DNA of 64,000 nucleotides from Pisolithus tinctorius (GCA_024663395.1 JANFAH010000016.1:310001-374000); one strand, 5' to 3'; shown: positions 11,994 to 26,620, counted from the stretch's first letter. A program made the numbers and translations. The notes: generated from the letters alone by a model not told the origin.

Positions 11994-13738
11994 TTACAGT
12001 TGCTCCTGACAAACGAACCTCTCCGGTGCACCTTCCCAATCGTCCAATATGTTTTTGGTTGTGTTCACCCGGCTGTCGTCCTCCCCACTGCCGAATAGAT
12101 CCAAGGCCAACTGTGTGTGGCTCACACCGGCGTAAGTTGTAACGCATCGTGGGTTTACCAGTATGCGAGCCGGTCTGTATGCCGAATTTGGAACGGACAA
12201 TCGGCCAGATGGTTGTGCTTCCATAGGCGAGTCGGAATCGGGCATGGCGTCAAAATCTGACCCGGCGTTGACATCTGGGTCCATTGGAGCAACTTGACGC
12301 CGTTCTCGACCAGATCCCGGCCTGGAATGCCCGTGCCGTTGTGAAGGGTCGATATACTCTTCCTCGTGAACGCCCTCAAGGGCCTTACTAAGCCAGAGAT
12401 CCCTGCAGAACCATGCTTGACTGCTATCTAAGCACGGGGCGTCGGGCGGACGGACAGAGACGGGCTCGGAGGACGATGCGTTGTGGAAGTCCGTACCGTA
12501 ACGATACGTCAAACCTTTGTAGTACGACTGGCTAGGATCCACGATGTGAGTCCCAGCTTCACAACAAAAGACCTGGAAAGGCAGGTGCTGAACATAGCGC
12601 GAAGCACCATTTTTGTCCCGAGGAGGAACGGCATCGGGTCTGGAAGATGATTTCGAGTGTCGGAATTGATCACCATGGATATCGCGCGTGCGCCACCTAA
12701 CCCAGGAATGAATGATTATTGTGGAAGGCGTACGAAGGCCAAGTAGTTCTTACCTATCCGAGAAGGTGAACTGACCATTGGATTCGGCCCAGTCCATACC
12801 ACAGACCATGGCAGCCTCGTTGGTGATGCTGACTCGAAGCGTCTCCAAGATGTCGTTTGGACAGGTGAACCCCTTTAACCATATGACGCGATAAAAGGTA
12901 ATTTGGCGCTTGCTATGGAGCTCGAGGAGCGGTTCTAGAGCGAGGTTACGCATGTGTGCTTCTTCTTGGGGGTAGTACGCCGCCGCCGGATCTTCCGTCA
13001 TTCCAGGGACACGTCGGATTCTGAACGGAACGCCAAGGAGAGTCAACACAGCTTCACAGAGGTCAGTGAGTGTTGCCGTCGAATCTGTTGAACCGTAATC
13101 CAGCATGGAAACAAACAAGTTGGAAGTCCCCAAGCGTTTTGCCAGCTGGACTATCACAGCCAGTTGGTCAAGCAAGAAATGGTCGGCCGAGTGAATGGCA
13201 AGAGCGATATAGTACAAACGGTCCTCCTTAGCTAGGTCGTCGTATGCATCTTCGTCGACATTCTTGTTCTGGCCGAACGGCCGAACCAGAGTGGGACAAT
13301 AAGCAGCAACCCAGCCGTTGAGTGAAAGAAGATTTTCAACAGCACCAAGGACGTTCTGTGCATCCCCATGCGCAGTGTCCTTGCCAATCATGCTAGGAGA
13401 GTACGCTACGTCAAATCTGAGTCTGCCACATCAAAATGGACCGACACTAACATCGGAAGTTGGAAGCGATTCCAGTAGTCGCGGACGCCGTCGGCTATCA
13501 AGTCGTCGAGAATGTCAGGCCTCTCATCCCTGCCCACCCTCGCCTGCAAAAACTTGTGTTTCTGGACATTTAGGGTCCTGTCCACGCCAGTCACGCGCTC
13601 GAGGACGTTATAACCTCGATACTGTGCAACAGAGGATGGTGCAGAATCCTGTGAAAAGAAGAGCGAGCGCGCAAGGACCAAAACAGTTGCGACGGCGAAA
13701 AACTTCGCCAGTGCCCCTCGTCTCAATAGAAAGGCCAT
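11994..13738 (-). CDS. GT69 alpha-1,3-mannosyltransferase, CMT1/CAP59 family
   Basis: Three exons (13452-13738, 12754-13392, 11994-12696) total 1629 nt (542 aa), with 59 and 57 bp introns. The start ATG at 13738 gives a short cytosolic Arg-containing N-terminus and one hydrophobic segment (about residues 10-25), the signal anchor of a type II Golgi membrane protein. The lumenal domain shows family blocks: NLFVSMLDYGSTDST (donor-binding fold), a GVPFRIRR segment, FYRVIWLKGFTCPNDIL, and VCGMDWAES...FSDRWRTRDIHGDQF. The characterised members, from Cryptococcus, transfer mannose in glycan or capsule assembly; here a role in cell-wall or secretory glycans is inferred. The Ser/Asp-rich stretch near residues 390-460 is probably a disordered insertion. 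A tRNA gene begins 92 bp upstream on the other strand. Confidence 0.85.
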
Positions 13739-13829
13739 TACTGACAAGCACCGCCGCCTGAGACGTGTGGGGTCGATGGCGTGAAGGTGGCTATGGATCC
13801 TCTTATAAAAGTTTGGAGTCGGAGATGTA

Positions 13830-13916
13830 CCGACCTTAGCTCAGTTGGAAGAGCGCGAGACTGTAATGGATAACCCGATCATCTTGAGGTCGCCTGTTCG
13901 AGCCAGGCAGGTCGGA
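13830..13916 (+). tRNA. tRNA-Tyr (GUA) with a 14-nt intron
   Basis: A full cloverleaf can be drawn: acceptor stem CCGACCT/AGGTCGG, D stem GCTC/GAGC, anticodon stem CGAGA/TCTTG, T arm GCCTG-TTCGAGC-CAGGC, and discriminator A at 13916. The anticodon GTA is at 13863-13865. The 14 nt at 13867-13880 interrupt the anticodon loop one base 3' of the anticodon, the standard position for eukaryotic tRNA introns; tRNA-Tyr genes usually have one. The mature tRNA is 73 nt before CCA addition. The internal A box (TTAGCTCAGTTGG) and B box (GTTCGAGCC) are present. Confidence 0.95.
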
Positions 13917-14117
13917 TATTTTTTCTGCAAAGCGCTACCATCCAAGAGCTCTGAAAGTATTCACATGTATGAAAAAGCATAGTACGGAACCAATGCAAGG
14001 CAACAAGGAATTGCTTATGGAAACGGGGAACCATCACAGCTTCAGCGTCGACTAGTAAAGCATTCCATCACCGTGCGCAAATCCTTCGTCCTTCTCTAGT
14101 CCATCAGGCATCATGCA
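13917..14117. other. short intergenic
   Basis: About 200 bp between the tRNA-Tyr gene and the stop of the MAM3-like gene. A TTTTT run at 13919-13923 directly after the tRNA is a suitable Pol III terminator. Confidence 0.5.
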
Positions 14118-16983
14118 TCACTCCTCTTTATCTCTCATGTCTTGCTTGATCTTCTCCGCAACTACAATACCCGTACGTTCTCCGCCTCCGAGTGGACTGC
14201 TCTTGAATTTGCTGCCGGCTTTGGCACCGGGTGTCGCAGGTCGGCCATCACCTTTAGGGGACCCAACGGAAGAGCCGGAATCCTTGCCAGAAGCGACGAT
14301 ACGACGCTTCCTTTCCAACAAGAAGGCCTCGAACGACGGTGAGGGTGATGTTATCTTCGGCGCGGCGGAGCTAACAGCGTTATGGATTGGAGAGCTCGTA
14401 TTACCAAGTGGGTTCTTCCTCGAAAGCGGCGCATCGCGAGGGACGTCTGGGGGTGGGACACTCGCGGTTGTGCACGCAAGGGCATCGTTCTTGTCGACTT
14501 TGGTCGTTTCGGAAGTGGAGTCCACACGGTCTGCAAACGAAATCGAATCTGGAGTTTCAGGTTCGTGGTGGTCTTTGACGGTCGTCAGAGTATCCTTCCT
14601 AGAACGGAAAGCAGCTGATGGATTTCTGTTGTTGCCGCGCGGACTCGGCGGAGCGCTCCTGGAACGAAAGAAACCGAGTCCTTTCATGGTGAGTGGGCGT
14701 AACACCGGTGTGCCGGCAGTCGACTTCGAAGTTCGGGGAGACGAAGTATCAGCTACCGCCGCCGAGAGATCGGGGGTTGACTCGGAGCGGAGGTCCGTCT
14801 TCGCGAGGGACAATTCTACTGGGACATACGACGAAACCATATCACCTGCACCCTTGGGATCGAATTCATCGTAGATTTCTTCACCAATGAGCTCTACAAA
14901 TTCAGGGTCTTCAGTACAGGGAATTGTGGGTCACGACGAACTAACCTTCGAGAACGTCTTCTAGCGTGATAATGCCAAGCGGGTTGATAGCTGGATCGAT
15001 AACCTGCAAGAAGTCCTCGGCATCCTTTTTTGTTAAAACAGCGTCAGCAGGCATCGTCTGTTCCAGTGCGAGCGAAGCCCGAGGCAATCTAAGTTTCTGC
15101 TTTTCGTTTTCCCCTCGCTCAGCCGATAGGCCCATCTCTATGTCATGCTGATCGTTCCCCTTAGATTTGCTGTGCCTTCTACGGCCACGCTTCGGCTTCT
15201 CTTCCGCGTCGTCCTCATCCTTATCAACGGCAGAATCATCCGCCCACGAGATAGCCTTTGATCTCTTGCGTTCTGTCTTCTCCTTCGAGTCGTTCTCTTC
15301 GTCGCTAGAGTCACTAGAATCCCCCATACCCACACGCTCGCGAAGGCGTTGCGTGAGGGAACGCTTAGCAACCTTCTTGACGGATGCAGCCTTTTCCACA
15401 CTCAAACGAGAAACGATAGCCATGTGAGAACGACCTTCCTGGAACTTATCAAGAATACCAAGTAACGACTCATTGTTGGGCACGAAAGGGACCTTGTTCA
15501 AAGGCAATTTGCGCAAAGGAACGGCATCTACTTCGGAGTTAGAAATGCTGTTCACGATACAAGCGTTTCAACGAACCTCCGGGATCCAACAACACGCACT
15601 ATTGTATGAGGAGCACTGAGTACTTGTGCTGAAGTGAAAATGATTTGATCTTACATGCTTGACCAGAAGGATGCCGATGATCTTCTTGACCTTCTCGGTA
15701 CGTCCAGAGGAATCCAATGGAACATCCACTTCCTCATAAACTGGTACACGGCTATGACCAGTTTTGCATATCTTCTTCAGTAAATCGTAGTCCAGGCTGG
15801 AATCTATAGAAAGCATGAAGACATCTTCGATCGGAGTCATTGCCTATTCGCGAAGCATCTGTCAGATTGTGACGGATGGAAGGTAACCGGGACCAGTAGA
15901 TGATGTACCTGTTTAACGACCTTTTCCTGCAAGTCGAGGGTCGCACCGATAATTGCAACAGTATCAGTCTTTAGGTCGCCTCCGAGTGAAGAAATGGAGG
16001 AGTGCATCGCGATCAGCTCTTTGAGTTCTGGATTTACGCAGATCAGCAAGCGCCGGGAAGGTGTTAGAGCGATAGTTCCGACCTGCTCTACGGTATATGA
16101 TTCCATGGTGAGGGCCGAGGATAAACTCCAATAATTTCGCAACTGGCCAAGCCACTATACCCTGTTACAAAATTGATGTGGGCATCTCGTTAACATGAAT
16201 GCTCAACTCACCAAGAGGTATATAAGAGCCTGCGTGAAGCCGGCCATTTTGGCACCCAAGTAGAGGCCATGGCGAGTGCATAAAGACTGCGGAATGATTT
16301 CGGAGAATCTGTGGAGAAAGGGGTCAGGTTTGATTGGTGTCTGGTCACAGACGTGGATTAATGTTTGCGGTGATACGTGGCAAGGGAGACGAATTGCGAC
16401 CTCGCGAGACCATCGCGAACGTTGAATACACTGAGAGAAAGACTCACATGACTATGAGGACCGTGCTGACGACAACGCTTTGCACACCTCCGCCGAGGAC
16501 AGGATCGGATATAACGGGAAGCGTCTCGTTGACGATCATGTTTGCCAACAACAGGGTTACCAAGAGCAGGTGGCCATCCTTGCGGATGGGCTTGATCTTG
16601 TTGGCATAGCGTTTCTGCTGTCTAAAGGCCAGACGAAATTAAGTACGACAGCGTGATGACGGAATAGCCCGGATTAATACTGACGGGGTGCCACTCATAC
16701 TTAGCACGTTGAGCTGGGTTTCGTCCAAGCTCATATAGCCTAATGTCAGACCGGCAAATACACCAGACAAGAGGACGAGGACAGGTATGAGGCAAGCGAA
16801 GATGATGTACTCGGTGCTGTGAGGTTGACTGCTGGCACGCTTTGCGTAAGTGTGGAGAAGCGTGGGCTCCCCATTGGCACCACGAAGTTTACGAGCGAGG
16901 CTGGGCACATGTTGGAACAGAACGGAGAATAGAGGAGCGATGAGGCGGGATGAACGGGAGGAATGCAGGGGAGTTGGTACCAT
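14118..16983 (-). CDS. MAM3: MAM3-like CNNM/DUF21 membrane protein with CBS pair
   Basis: Nine exons (16685-16983, 16448-16621, 16212-16308, 16083-16161, 15909-16027, 15655-15843, 15577-15598, 14946-15530, 14118-14893) total 2340 nt (779 aa). The N-terminal half is the DUF21 membrane domain: a first helix (YIIFACLIPVLVLLSG), GVFAGLTLGYMSLDETQLNVL, KIKPIRKDGHLLLVTLLLAN, SEIIPQSLCTRHGL, and HHGIIYRRAELKELIAMH. A CBS pair follows (TPIEDVFMLSIDSSLDYDLL ... HSRVPVYEE; PFVPNNESLLGILDKFQEGRSHMAIV ... GIITLEDVLE) and is split by an acidic/basic insertion of about 130 residues. The last 250 residues are disordered and Ser/Pro-rich. The yeast homologue is a vacuolar membrane protein affecting manganese and metal homeostasis; this role is inferred by family. 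The 22-nt seventh exon is the least certain. Confidence 0.85.
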
Positions 16984-17207
16984 TCGAGTACAGCAGGAAA
17001 TTGCTGGGGGGAAGAGCGAGCGGCCACTCGGCCCCACTTATATTACTCCCAACGCTCTTACTTAATTAGCTAATGCAGTCCAATCAATGTCGAAACTGCG
17101 GTGGCTACCAGTCTATTTAAAAAAAACCAAGACGGAACGCAGTTGGATCTGAAACTTGTTCGGGATCTAAGCAGATACCCCACCAGAATCAAACCTTCTA
17201 TCGCGTC
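16984..17207. promoter_or_regulatory. shared divergent promoter of MAM3-like and ABC1-family genes
   Basis: The start codons of the two divergent genes are 224 bp apart, so their promoters must share this stretch. No specific site was identified. Confidence 0.4.
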
Positions 17208-19330
17208 ATGTTGGTGCGGTCACCATTCCCGTCACCTGGCACTAGCCGCCGTATCTGTCGACGCCATCTGTTCCTCTCAAGTCCAGCCCCGCACCGCTCA
17301 CGCCTCTTCTGTTATAGCCGGCGAACAGCGCTGGCCGTGGTAGGGCTTGGTGTGCTCTGGTTTGCCGACAAGCAGCTTAATGCTTCCGCCGTGGCGCGAA
17401 ACATTCGGACGTTATGCACAGTGAGCATTAGTCCTGCAACTTTCGTTAGTTCGTTGTGTGTGTTCTTTCCCCTCAGCAGCTTCTGTGGGCCGTTATGCGT
17501 GTTCTACATGTGTTGTACAGTAATACTTTGCGCCATATTTTGAACTTCTATGCTCCACAAAGACTCCGTGTGGTTACTGATGTCCTTCTCAGTGTACCCT
17601 CATCACCCTGGACTACAAACTCAACTTCCAGCCAGAGAAGGCAAATCAAATACCGCAACTTCATGAGAGAGTCGCAGACAGAATATACAACCTACTGACA
17701 TCCAATGGCGGCCTTTACATTAAGTTAGGTGATCACCTTCCATCTCGCAGGCAGTCTCCCTTTTCTGATGCTGTTCCGTATTGCAGGCCAGGCTATCGGT
17801 GCAAATGCGGCTTTGATGCCCCTCCCCATGCAGGATAGATTCAGCCGCCTATTCGACGACGCGCCACAAATACCTTATTCATCCATCCTCTCAGTATTCC
17901 AGTCAGAATTTGGCCGTTCGCCAGCCGGTCCTGATGGAGTCTTCGCGGAGTTCGAAGAACAAGCTGTCGCTAGCGCGAGTATAGCCCAGGTCCACCGTGC
18001 AAGACTTCAATCTGGTGAATGGGTTGCAGTTAAAATCCAAAAGCCAGATGTAAGCAAGCAAGTGGAGTGGGACTTGGGCGCTTTCCGCATAGTGATGTGG
18101 ATGTTTGAGAGTTGGTTTGATATGCCTGCCTGTTTTGCTGTTGGTGTGTGGGTTTGCTGCGTGTTCATGCTCATATGACGGATGACGTCCCCTGGATGCC
18201 GCAGATTTCATCTCCCGCCATCTTCGCGAGGAACTTGACTTCTTGCAGGAAGCAAGAAATGCTATCACAACAGCCAAATTCATTGCCACGGAGCCGCGGC
18301 TTAGCGGAAAGGTGCATATACCAAAAGTGTTCACGGAATACTCCACGAGAAGAGTGCTCACCGCTGAATGGGTTGACGGCGTCCGTCTCAGCGATCGTTC
18401 AGGAATTCGGAAGCTCATGGGCGAGGACAAGCGCCCTGGGCTACATCCACTGCATCCGTCGCTTGAAGGCGTGCAGTTAAGGGGTGGGCTCCGCGCAATC
18501 ATGCAGACGATGGTCGAGTTGTTCAGCGCACAGATGTTCAGCTGGGGTTGGGTACACTGTGATCCCCACCCAGGAAACATTATCATTCGCCCACACCCTC
18601 AACATCGGATGTACCCTCAACTTGTCTTACTGGACCACGGCTTGTATGTCAGGGTAGGAGATGAATTCCGGCGGAAATATGCCGAGTTCTGGAGGGCCCT
18701 CTTTGCCACAGACTGGGATACAGTAGAGGCCATCACAACATCTTGGGGAATAGGAGCTCCCGACCTCTTTGCAAGTGCCACTTTAATGAGGCCAGTGAGC
18801 TTCAGGATGAGGAGGGATGAAGACGGGAGCGGCGATTCTGAAAACGGCACCATGAATCAATACGAGCGGAGCTTGCAGATGAAGGAAAGACTGAAGAACT
18901 TCCTGTACGATACAGATAAGATGCCGAAGGAGCTTATATTCCTCGGCCGTAACATGCGAATAGTGCAAGGTTTGTGGTGTGTTTCCATGTCATTCCCATT
19001 GTTCACGTATTTCCTTTAGGAAACAACCAGGTTCTCGGTTCTCCCGTCAACCGCATCAAGATAACCGCTTACTGGGCTTCGCGGTCGTTGACTACCACAA
19101 CAAATCTCACCTTTCGACAACGAATGAGAGAATACTGGCGCTATATGTCGTTTAGAATCATAATGTTCTCGATTGACCTGGCGTTCTGGGCGAGTAAAGT
19201 ACGACAGTGGATCAGGACTCTATTCGGCATGGCGAGTGAGGGTTTTGAGGATGAGCTAGAGAGGAACATGAGAGGTTTTGCGAAGAGCGCTTTCGGAGTA
19301 GATGTTGCACCAGGTGTTTTCTCCGGATAG
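17208..19330 (+). CDS. mitochondrial ABC1/ADCK (UbiB) family atypical kinase
   Basis: Five exons (17208-17420, 17593-17728, 17787-18143, 18205-18969, 19020-19330) total 1782 nt (593 aa). The first 35 residues are rich in Arg and Ser with no acids, typical of a mitochondrial presequence, and a hydrophobic segment (ALAVVGLGVLWFA) follows. Family motifs are the KxGQ block (YIKLGQAIGANA, across an intron), the Ala-rich loop and lysine (VASASIAQVHRA ... WVAVKIQKP), EELDFLQEA, the catalytic HCDPHPGN, and LLDHG in place of DFG. The closest relatives appear to be the yeast Mcp2/Cqd proteins and animal ADCK1, linked to mitochondrial lipid and coenzyme Q distribution; that assignment is inferred. The last exon is duplicated 3.4 kb downstream. 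Confidence 0.88.
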
Positions 19331-19508
19331 AATCGCTGAATGGCGTAGATTTTCATGGGTTGTAGACATGTGCTTTGCGCACAAACAGTCTGAAATTCAA
19401 GCACATTACCCCGGCTCACTAGAACCTCCGGTGTATTGTAAGCTTAATCGAGCATTTTATAAAAGACTCGGAAGTAGAGACATACCACGTAGCGAAAAGA
19501 CTTGCATA
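19006..19508 (+). repeat. direct repeat copy 1 (last exon and 3' flank of the ABC1-family gene)
   Basis: Begins in the last intron (shared motif cgtatttcctttag), covers the whole 311-bp last exon, and continues through about 170 bp of 3' flank. It is matched, with few differences, by 22437-22990. This copy is spliced to the rest of the gene and is the functional 3' end. Confidence 0.85.
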
Positions 19509-20895
19509 AAATGATGTTGTGTGGATGGGTACTACCGGTAGCGTGGTTGACCCGACTGCGTTGGCTTCTGATACGGGAAACAACTGAGCCCAGTAACTAC
19601 TAAGGCCACTTCGACTTCGTATACGCTGCACCGAACATCGAGTCAAAAGGTCAGGCGAAACAGTTTGAAATAGATCGTCATCGTTGAACGTTCATTGCTC
19701 TCTCAGATCTCAGTCTGATCCGGGACGTCCTCGTACAGCGCTTTGGTCGTACTTCTGCCTATTCAGCAGTAGTAAATAGCAAGGAAACTGTTGCCAGGCA
19801 GGTATGACTCTCCCGAAGATGGCTTTGTTCACTGGGGATTCTCGACACAGACGTTGAATGAATCGACAAATAAACAGGTGATGCACTTCATATATGTGCC
19901 ATCCGCACTCATCTAGGTGTTCCTACCATCGCCCAGTGTTTTGCGCTGATCCCCCCAGTCGTCGTTCAGGCGACTCTCCAATCACCACCTTTGAGGACTC
20001 GAGATCGTATCTCACACGGTTCTCCGCTGTTCCTCTCGCTTTTTGGGCAGTTCGTCCCCCTCGCTTAACCCTTCCTGGGGATACCTTGGTCATCCAGCTC
20101 TGTGCAGCTATTGTCGAGATATGCCTGTTTTCGTATTGAGGCAACTTTGGATATAGCTCTGGATTGGGTGGTCGAAGTAGTGTGGTTCCTTTTCCTCCGT
20201 GAATGTCTGCGGGTGCCCTACCATCTACCATAGTTTGGTGTTGATTACCCCAGCTGTTGTTGTTCGAGGGTCTCTCCTCCCCCAGGCGATAGAGGTCTGT
20301 GCACGATAGCTCGCCTGTTGCGCCGTTCTACTTCTCTTTTCCAGAATAAGGTACTACTTGACGAGACCTTTCAAATGGTGTATAGTTTATGTGCTTTATT
20401 TTTGTTGTTTTCCTTTCTGACTTATGACTACTGTGTTTTTGCTCTATAGCATGCATTTTTGTGTGCTAGTCAGTGTCCAGTAGTACATGTGCATACATCT
20501 TTTTTTATACAAAAACAATAGACAAGTTGCAGCTTAGCCAGAGATGACAGACAGTTTGAGCAAGCATCTGTGAGCCCAGGGCCTAAGATAACAAGGGTTG
20601 CATTGTACAAAACATGTGTATGTCAGACTCAGAAGACACCAAACAATACTAGTGTCCAAAAGATGCTGCTCAAATGTCACATGACATGTCGGGGGCGGTT
20701 GAGTAAGGGAGGCTTCATGCCATTGATACGAAGCAGAGCTTGAAATCACGGTATATTCCGTCCATCTTGTAACCATTGCTCCTTTACGCTTGACCTCTTC
20801 TAAGTAAAAACGAAATTATCATAGGTGAGAGAAAGGTAGTACTCTAGGCTCTTGGTTGCCCTCTTACTTTGCTGAAAGACAGGATTGCTGATCGA
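19509..20895. other. intergenic inside the duplicated interval
   Basis: No gene recognised. Two diverged copies of a pyrimidine-rich motif starting CCTACCAT, each running into a CTCTCC, occur near 19921-19980 and 20217-20276. Nothing else stands out. Confidence 0.35.
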
Positions 20896-21696
20896 ATGGC
20901 TAACCTTATCCGATCTCCAAAGTCGGGCAGCGATTGGACCACCTACGAGTTGATGGCATATAATATCACTATTAAAACCCAGTCATTTGGAGAATTCTTC
21001 CGTCGAAACTCTGAAGTACCATTGACAAATTTAGACCCCTCTCTCGTTAACTCCACTATTGGTGAAGAATCGAATCTCCCGGACCACACTGTCCGATATC
21101 TCTCACGCCTTGACTGGGCCACTTATGGCGGTCAAGAATCTTTCATGGACGACTTTTACTATGAGACCCTCCGCTTATTGGGTTTCGAGGAACGGAACTC
21201 AATAGTCTCTGGTCGCAACATTATCCCGTTGACAATCTGTGGCGATGATCGCCAAACTGCACAAATGGATGTCTGTATAGTCAATCGACAATCAATGGTC
21301 CTGCTTGTTTTGCAAGGGGACAAAACAATGTTTGGTTCAACACACCCTGAACCACAAGTCATCGCAAAGGCAATTGCTGTGTACCAGTACAATAACGAGG
21401 AACGGCAGACCAGAGGACTTCTCCCCCTTGATGCCATGACTATTCCATGCATCACAATGGTTGGTACACGACCAACCTTCTACTTGGTTCCTGTCACCAA
21501 AACGCTTAGCAATGCAGTTGTGACTGGCCAGTATCCCGAAGCTCCAACTGAGGTTGTGAAGTGCATCACTCCCTTAGGGTACAACCACCAAACTGATGGA
21601 GGCATGGAGACCCCAGCGTATAGGCAGCTTGCTTTTCAGCGATTTCTTGCATTCAAAGACCTCGCAAAGGTATATTCGCAGACATACCTTTACTGA
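20896..21696 (+). CDS. PD-(D/E)XK-like protein, mushroom-specific family
   Basis: A single open frame of 266 aa from ATG at 20896. The central part has a restriction-endonuclease-like layout: IIPLTICGDDRQTAQMDVCIV, then MVLLVLQGDKTM, then PEPQVIAKAIAVYQYNN and PCITMVGTRPTFYLVPVT. From memory, many Agaricomycete genomes carry multicopy proteins of this kind with QEDK at the second motif; here it reads QGDK, so one predicted catalytic acid may be missing. Function is unknown. The last eight codons follow a possible donor (AAG|GTATATT), and an AG acceptor before 21750 could extend the protein. It sits between the two direct copies of the ABC1 last exon, so it arrived with, or was enclosed by, that rearrangement. 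Confidence 0.55.
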   Translation: MANLIRSPKSGSDWTTYELMAYNITIKTQSFGEFFRRNSEVPLTNLDPSLVNSTIGEESNLPDHTVRYLSRLDWATYGGQESFMDDFYYETLRLLGFEERNSIVSGRNIIPLTICGDDRQTAQMDVCIVNRQSMVLLVLQGDKTMFGSTHPEPQVIAKAIAVYQYNNEERQTRGLLPLDAMTIPCITMVGTRPTFYLVPVTKTLSNAVVTGQYPEAPTEVVKCITPLGYNHQTDGGMETPAYRQLAFQRFLAFKDLAKVYSQTYLY

Positions 21697-22436
21697 TTGA
21701 CATTGTGTATGTTGATTTAAATGCCAAATTTTCCGAAATTTAATTAGAATGCTCTAGGCAACTCTCGCTTTCCAAAAGCCATGAGCTAGGTGAGGAGGTG
21801 GCATTGTCATGCCTTCGGTTCTGCTACTCTTCATGGTACGATATCTCCACTTGGACGGCTATACAAGAAGTGTTAGGGTCTTACGAGCAGTACACGCAAA
21901 ACGGTCATGAGATCTTTCCCGGTGATCACGCAGCTTCGTATACTTGTCGTATATTTTCCGGCTTTTCTCGAACACGGTGTTTCTTTGAGCTTTCATTCAT
22001 AACGAGTTTACAGCAATTCTGAGTGTAGCCGGGCTCTCGCAGTGTCAATCGGATTCAGAGCCGACCCCACTCATATAAAGGACTATTTGACGCTTCGGGT
22101 TATCGTCACTGGTACCTTTTTTTTTAGCTAGTTGAAATGGGCAGCAACATACACGGGGGTCTGTTGGACGGCTCGCACTGGCATGGGCATGAATCTTTGT
22201 ATAAGCCGTTTCTCTGATTGTCAGAGGTGGCTTACAAGGGCGCAGAACGTTGGTAGCAAACTGGCATAGGGCATGTACTGGTGCGACAAAACAGACATCA
22301 GACCTGCTATGTCAGCAACGGAGAAACTCGGCACACCTTCAATACCTGTGAGAGCTCCATCTGCAACGGTACTGTCGCAGAAAACGAGTAGCATCTTGGA
22401 GCTGGGAGGAGACACGATTACTGATGCACCTAAGGT
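21697..22436. other. intergenic inside the duplicated interval
   Basis: About 740 bp with no recognised gene. A run of T (about 22117-22125) and scattered short frames only. Confidence 0.35.
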
Positions 22437-22990
22437 CGTATTTCCTTTAGGAAACAACCATGTTCTTGGTTCTCCCGTCAACCGCATCAAGATAACCGCT
22501 TACTGGGCTTCGCGGTTGTTGACTACCACAACAAATCTCACCTTTCGACAACGAATGAGAGAATACTGGCGTTATATGTCGTTTAGAATCATAATGTTCT
22601 CGATTGACCTGGCGTTCTGGGCGAGTAAAGTACGACAGTGGATCAGGACTCTATTCGGCATGGCGAGTGAGGGTTTTGAGGATGAGCTAGAGAGGAACAT
22701 GAGAGGTTTTGCGAAGAGCGCTTTCGGGGTAGATGTTGCACCAGGTGTTTTCTCCGGATAGAATCAGTGAATGGCGTAGATTTTCATGGGTTGTAGACAT
22801 GTGCTTTGCACACGAAGAGTCTGAAATTCAAGCACATTACCCCGGCTCGCTAGAACCCCCGGTGTATTGTAAGCTTGACCGAGCATTTTATAAAAGGCTA
22901 ACCCAGTGCACTGGATCTCGGCGAATGTCTCTACCTTCAATCTGCGGAAGTAGAGACATGGCCACATAAAGCGAAAGACTTAAGCATTAC
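22437..22990 (+). repeat. direct repeat copy 2 of the ABC1 last exon and flank
   Basis: Matches 19006-19508 over its length, starting at the same intron motif. It differs by scattered substitutions and by about 43 bp of extra sequence near 22900-22945 in the 3' flank. It ends about 70 bp before the MEF1 start. Confidence 0.85.
22451..22761 (+). pseudogene. orphan copy of the ABC1-family last exon
   Basis: Exactly 311 bp, the same length as the functional exon 19020-19330, with the acceptor (TTTCCTTTAG) retained and the reading frame fully preserved, including the C-terminus DVAPGVFSG. It lacks the catalytic exons, so it cannot encode a kinase. It is open upstream to about 22273 but that part is unrelated to the kinase. 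Confidence 0.8.
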
Positions 22991-23056
22991 ATAAGCTACC
23001 ACATGAAGACTACTAAGCGAAAATTTGGTTTTGAGAACTGACGAGCAGCTTCACCC

Positions 23057-25912
<2,856 letters not shown>

Positions 25913-26344
25913 AATGACATGCTACATCCCGTAGCAACTGTCACACATAATTAAAGTTATTACATCATTTACTACTGCACGCACTGATCCAGTAACACTG
26001 CATTCTCACTCGTAGGATGGATGGTAAGCTGAAGAGAAAATTTTGCAAGGGACTACAGCAGTGTTCTGCCAGTCAGTGAACACAGGTCATGGTCAGTGAC
26101 TGTGAACTGTGAGAAAGTCAGTGAATGTTGGTAAATGTATGTTTGAACATGACTTTTCTATGGTTTCTGGGTCCTCCCCTAGATAGAAATTTCTGCAGCT
26201 GTGCTTATCACTTGTGACAATTGATGTGTGGCCATGTGCATGCAGTGTCACAGCCTGAGCATGTTGAATACATGTGCCCTTGGGTGCACACTTTGATCCT
26301 CAACCAAGTATGCAAAGGTGACACTAGTATCTTGAGTCAGATTC
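25913..26344. other. boundary between genic block and transposon pile
   Basis: No gene seen. From about 26030 onward the sequence becomes poor in CG dinucleotides and rich in TG/CA, unlike the housekeeping block to its left. Confidence 0.4.
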
Positions 26345-26620
26345 ATGGCAGGTAAGAAATGGTCGAGCTGGGGGTGGTGGTGGGACCATTTTACTGAGCA
26401 TCCAGGGTATGCAATGAAAGAAGAACATTCCATGGTTAGTGGCAAGGCAAAGGTGATATGTACTGCAACATATGAACAACAGATTACTTTAGAGAAGGAA
26501 CAGGACAGGCAGCAGATTGCTGCTGGCCTCTGGGATGCCCCAAGGGATGATGCAGCAATCATCAGTGCTCATAAGTACTACTCTGGATGGTTATGGTCAT
26601 CTGTGCTCAACACTGTCCTG
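26345..26620 (+). pseudogene. BED-like/hAT-type N-terminal fragment interrupted by element A
   Basis: A 92-codon frame from ATG at 26345 with a WWWDHFTEHPGYAM block, followed by a segment resembling the zinc-binding start of mushroom hAT-type proteins, where Cys would follow KAKV; here the expected CxxC is not intact. The frame runs up to the left target-site duplication of element A. After the right copy (63857-63861) it stays open to the window end, so A appears to have inserted inside this frame. The family assignment is tentative. Confidence 0.35.

Noticed and set aside
14113..14874. 253-codon plus-strand open frame
   Set aside because: Lies exactly opposite the last exon of the MAM3-like gene and has only low-complexity Ser/Leu/Gly content; a shadow of the coding strand.
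22273..22761. 162-codon frame as a new gene
   Set aside because: Its last 104 codons are the duplicated ABC1 exon; the upstream part has no similarity and no splice partner, so it is a chance extension.
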